24,563 nt of DNA, taken from a virus. A program made the translations under genes and the position numbers. Below, piece after piece: positions 23,290-24,563 of the stretch (its first letter is position 1; every line of letters begins with the position of its first letter). The stretch is taken from positions 1-24,563 of the IMG/VR virus record IMGVR_UViG_3300035698_000610. One strand, written 5' to 3'. A model generated the notes under the pieces. That model was not told where the DNA came from, searched no databases, and saw only the letters and a program-made list of their open reading frames with translations.

Positions 23290-23575
23290 ACTTCCTTATA
23301 AATTCGCGTTCGGCATCACTTAAGTCGTCTCGTTCTGATAGGTATCCATATAGGTTCTCTTGTAGGTCCTTCAAGTTCACGTCTGGCATCCATACCCCTC
23401 GGGATTCTATGGCGTTCGGATTGCATAATACTACTGGGAATCCAAATCCCCAATAGGTGTAGAATTCAAATTTCTTATTATGTTTTATTAAGTATTCTTT
23501 TACGCATTCGTCACATAGAACCGCAGCCGTAGGGGTGTTACATCCTAGGCAATGAGTTTGCGGGTAGCATTCCAT
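23276..23575 (-). CDS. Small zinc-ribbon-like protein, unknown
   Basis: A 99-residue protein with two CxxC pairs at the start, HCLGCNTPTAAVLCDECVKE (Cys9, 12, 21, 24), a spacing typical of a small zinc ribbon. An aromatic strand region (FEFYTYWGFGFPVVLCN) and a charged helical end (LSDAEREFIRKYERK) follow. No Shine-Dalgarno sequence is present: the ATG is preceded by the A-rich pentamer repeat described separately. Function is unknown; zinc binding is inferred. Confidence 0.6.
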   Translation of the reverse strand: MECYPQTHCLGCNTPTAAVLCDECVKEYLIKHNKKFEFYTYWGFGFPVVLCNPNAIESRGVWMPDVNLKDLQENLYGYLSERDDLSDAEREFIRKYERK

Positions 23576-23577
23576 TA

Positions 23578-23612
23578 TTTTGTTTTATTTTATTTTGTTT
23601 TGTTTTGTTTTA
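23578..23612. repeat. Pentanucleotide repeat (TTTTG/TTTTA)x7
   Basis: Seven perfect TTTTR pentamers in tandem on the plus strand (G,A,A,G,G,G,A as last base). They encode the last residues and stop of the 62-residue protein and form the leader of the 99-residue protein gene. Confidence 0.9.
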
Positions 23613-23773
23613 GGGATCACAAACGTAGGTTTTTTGGTTTTAAATGGGTTGCCGTACGGGTCATGGTATTTCGAGCCGTCAGGTGAATGGTCAATGAGGT
23701 CGCCGGCCGATAGATACCCGATTGATAGGTATGCAATTCCAAAGGCAGCGGATAGTAGTAGTCTTCTTGTCAT
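23585..23773 (-). CDS. Small exported or membrane-anchored protein
   Basis: A 62-residue protein starting MTRRLLLSAAFGIAYLSIGY. That is two arginines then about 18 hydrophobic residues, like a signal peptide or N-terminal anchor. A polar domain with HSPDGSKYHDPYGNPF and a Lys-rich end follow. ATG 23773 is chosen for the GGAG 7 nt upstream. A TTG four codons earlier would cover that site. The C-terminal KTKQNKIK is encoded inside the pentamer repeat. Function is unknown. It could be an envelope-acting or superinfection-type protein, but this is speculation. Confidence 0.55.
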   Translation of the reverse strand: MTRRLLLSAAFGIAYLSIGYLSAGDLIDHSPDGSKYHDPYGNPFKTKKPTFVIPKTKQNKIK

Positions 23774-23788
23774 TTGTTTCTCCAATTA

Positions 23789-23920
23789 TTATAGGTGTCG
23801 CATTCCAGTATGGTAGATGCGCATTTGTTCAGCTTGTATCGTATGGGCATTGATCCCACTGTGTTGTCTTGGCGGCTGCGATCGATTAAATTGTAGCCAC
23901 TTTTTTATCTTATACCACAT
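23789..23920 (-). CDS. Small hypothetical protein (43 residues)
   Basis: A reading frame from ATG 23920 with AAGGA 4 nt upstream, starting MWYKIKKWLQFNRSQPPRQH and ending HTGMRHL. It is basic, with a short amphipathic start and no cysteine. It ends 15 bp before the start of the next gene, as expected in this compact operon. Support is the ribosome binding site and spacing only. No family is recognised. Confidence 0.45.
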   Translation of the reverse strand: MWYKIKKWLQFNRSQPPRQHSGINAHTIQAEQMRIYHTGMRHL

Positions 23921-23974
23921 ATATTCCTTGCGTGGGTAAGTAGTTAATTGAACAGCATAATATACGGCGGGATT

Positions 23975-24142
23975 TTACGGCAATGGTTTTTCTGGTCTAT
24001 TCCAACATTCGTAGGGACACTCTTGTAGGTTGCCTGGTGTGCATCCGCACTTAGGTTCTATCCATTCGTTGCAAGAGGGGCAGTACGTGGCGTCCCATTG
24101 CTCAGAGTATACGGCTTTGGATTCGCATTCGTCATGCTTCAT
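23975..24142 (-). CDS. Small Cys-rich zinc-ribbon-like protein (55 residues)
   Basis: The protein starts MKHDECESKAVYSEQWDATY and continues CPSCNEWIEPKCGCTPGNLQ, then ECPYECWN and a Pro-rich end. Eight cysteines are present: one near the start, a CxxC, a CxC and a CxxxC, suggesting metal binding. The start overlaps the end of the upstream 80-residue protein gene by 11 bp. It is the third of several small Cys-rich genes in the right-hand operon. Function is unknown. Confidence 0.55.
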   Translation of the reverse strand: MKHDECESKAVYSEQWDATYCPSCNEWIEPKCGCTPGNLQECPYECWNRPEKPLP

Positions 24143-24374
24143 TGTTTATATCTTCTTCTGTATCTTGTAGTTCCGCAAGTTCTATGTAGTCATATAGGAT
24201 GTCCTGAGCGATATCTAGCTTTTGGAATCGTTGCATTATAGCTTGTTCGTTTTGATTAAACTCCGGAATCTGTAGCATTTCCATTTTACGTTTTCGCAGT
24301 TCTATGATCCATTGCTGGATGAATGCGTATAGTTGTTTGTTGTCTAAGTGGTCTAAGTGGTCTAAGTGGTCCAT
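24132..24374 (-). CDS. Small helical protein with DHL repeats, unknown
   Basis: An 80-residue protein. The first 12 residues are three and a third copies of D-H-L (MDHLDHLDHLDN), followed by a long helical, charged domain (QLYAFIQQWIIELRKRKMEM, then IAQDILYDYIELAELQDTEE). GGGAG lies 3 nt before the ATG. The 9-bp DNA repeat behind the start can change in copy number without shifting the frame. No known family. Confidence 0.55.
   Translation of the reverse strand: MDHLDHLDHLDNKQLYAFIQQWIIELRKRKMEMLQIPEFNQNEQAIMQRFQKLDIAQDILYDYIELAELQDTEEDINNEA
24342..24368. repeat. 9-bp tandem repeat, three copies
   Basis: Three perfect copies of GTCTAAGTG on the plus strand, followed by a partial copy. They encode the Asp-His-Leu repeats at the N-terminus of the 80-residue protein. 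Confidence 0.9.
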
Positions 24375-24407
24375 GTTCTCCCGTATGGTTTAATTCTGGC
24401 GTAATTA

Positions 24408-24413
24408 ATTATA
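24408..24413 (-). promoter_or_regulatory. Possible -10 box (TATAAT)
   Basis: Perfect TATAAT on the minus strand in an AT-rich 78-bp gap between the phosphatase end and the 80-residue protein gene. No good -35 lies 16-18 nt upstream, so this is weak. Confidence 0.25.
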
Positions 24414-24452
24414 ATTGGCGCAATCTATGTTATTTAATGACATTCCGTTGGT

Positions 24453-24563
24453 TTAAAACTCTTTATCGTGTTGACAGCAGTTAAAGACGAATATCCCGTG
24501 ACTCTGCCACATGCGTATAACTTTCGGTCGGTCATCGAATACGTATTCAACAGGAGTACGCGA
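24453..24563 (-). CDS. C-terminal end of polynucleotide kinase-type 3' phosphatase (partial)
   Basis: The last 36 codons of a gene running in from the right edge. The visible end, EYVFDDRPKVIRMWQSHGIF, VFNCCQHDKEF, closely follows the pattern of the C-terminus of T4 polynucleotide kinase/phosphatase ([20 protein letters not shown]). DDR is the fourth motif of HAD phosphatases, where the aspartates bind magnesium. Such proteins remove 3' or 2',3'-cyclic phosphates, and, if a kinase domain is present upstream, add 5' phosphates, making RNA ends ready for ligation. The RNA ligase lies 1.4 kb downstream in the same direction. Whether the kinase half exists cannot be seen here. Confidence 0.7.
   Translation of the reverse strand, partial: SRTPVEYVFDDRPKVIRMWQSHGIFVFNCCQHDKEF

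Noticed and set aside
18861-23947. 12-bp sequence GTAAGTAGTTAA at 18861 and 23936 as a regulatory repeat
   Set aside because: Twelve-base matches are expected by chance several times in an AT-rich window of this size, and flanking bases differ.
24342-24371. CRISPR-like array
   Set aside because: Contiguous 9-bp units with no spacers, inside a coding frame.

Overview
The window is a segment of a tailed double-stranded DNA phage genome of podovirus type. The evidence is a P22-type portal, an N4 gp56-type major capsid protein, a P22/N4-type large terminase, a scaffold, a head-tail adaptor, glycine-rich internal virion (ejection) proteins, a very large polyvalent virion protein and a repeat-built tail fibre. 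All confidently called genes are on the minus strand, so transcription runs from high to low coordinates. Genes are tightly packed, with many TAATG or ATGA junctions that suggest translational coupling. I cannot name the host. Good AGGAGG-type ribosome binding sites point to a bacterium.

Right part (24563 down to 20455): an accessory region. It opens with the C-terminal end of a polynucleotide kinase-type 3' phosphatase. A run of small proteins follows, several of them cysteine-rich. Next come an RNA ligase, a DUF1902/HicB-like protein, a calcineurin-type metallophosphoesterase, a small basic protein, tRNA-Asn, a tRNA-Ile-like gene with an 8-nt anticodon loop, a DUF551-like protein and a Cys/Arg-rich 72-residue protein. 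A rho-independent terminator closes the region. Kinase/phosphatase, ligase and tRNAs with altered anticodon loops together look like an RNA-repair / tRNA-protection island.

Middle part (20412 down to 13516): packaging and head genes, in the order large terminase, a 17-bp hairpin, portal, two small proteins, scaffold, major capsid, decoration protein and a strong terminator. The major capsid gene is interrupted by a 227-nt ORF-less group I intron (14822-15048). P1, P3, P7, P8 and P9 can be paired by eye, and removing the intron restores one 311-residue protein. Without recognising the intron the gene looks like two separate genes.

Left part (13458 down to 1): connector and tail genes, in the order 162-residue protein, head-tail adaptor, 205-residue protein, large tail hub/stabilisation protein, small virion protein, three internal or ejection proteins ending in the 1228-residue polyvalent protein, a fibre-like protein, two small proteins, the tail fibre, and a partial tail-fibre-assembly-like gene running off the left edge.

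No stretch over about 300 bases lacks a gene. The longest non-coding stretches are the intron (227 nt), 18753-18909 and 20413-20532. I saw no integrase, lysis gene, DNA polymerase, small terminase or CRISPR array here.
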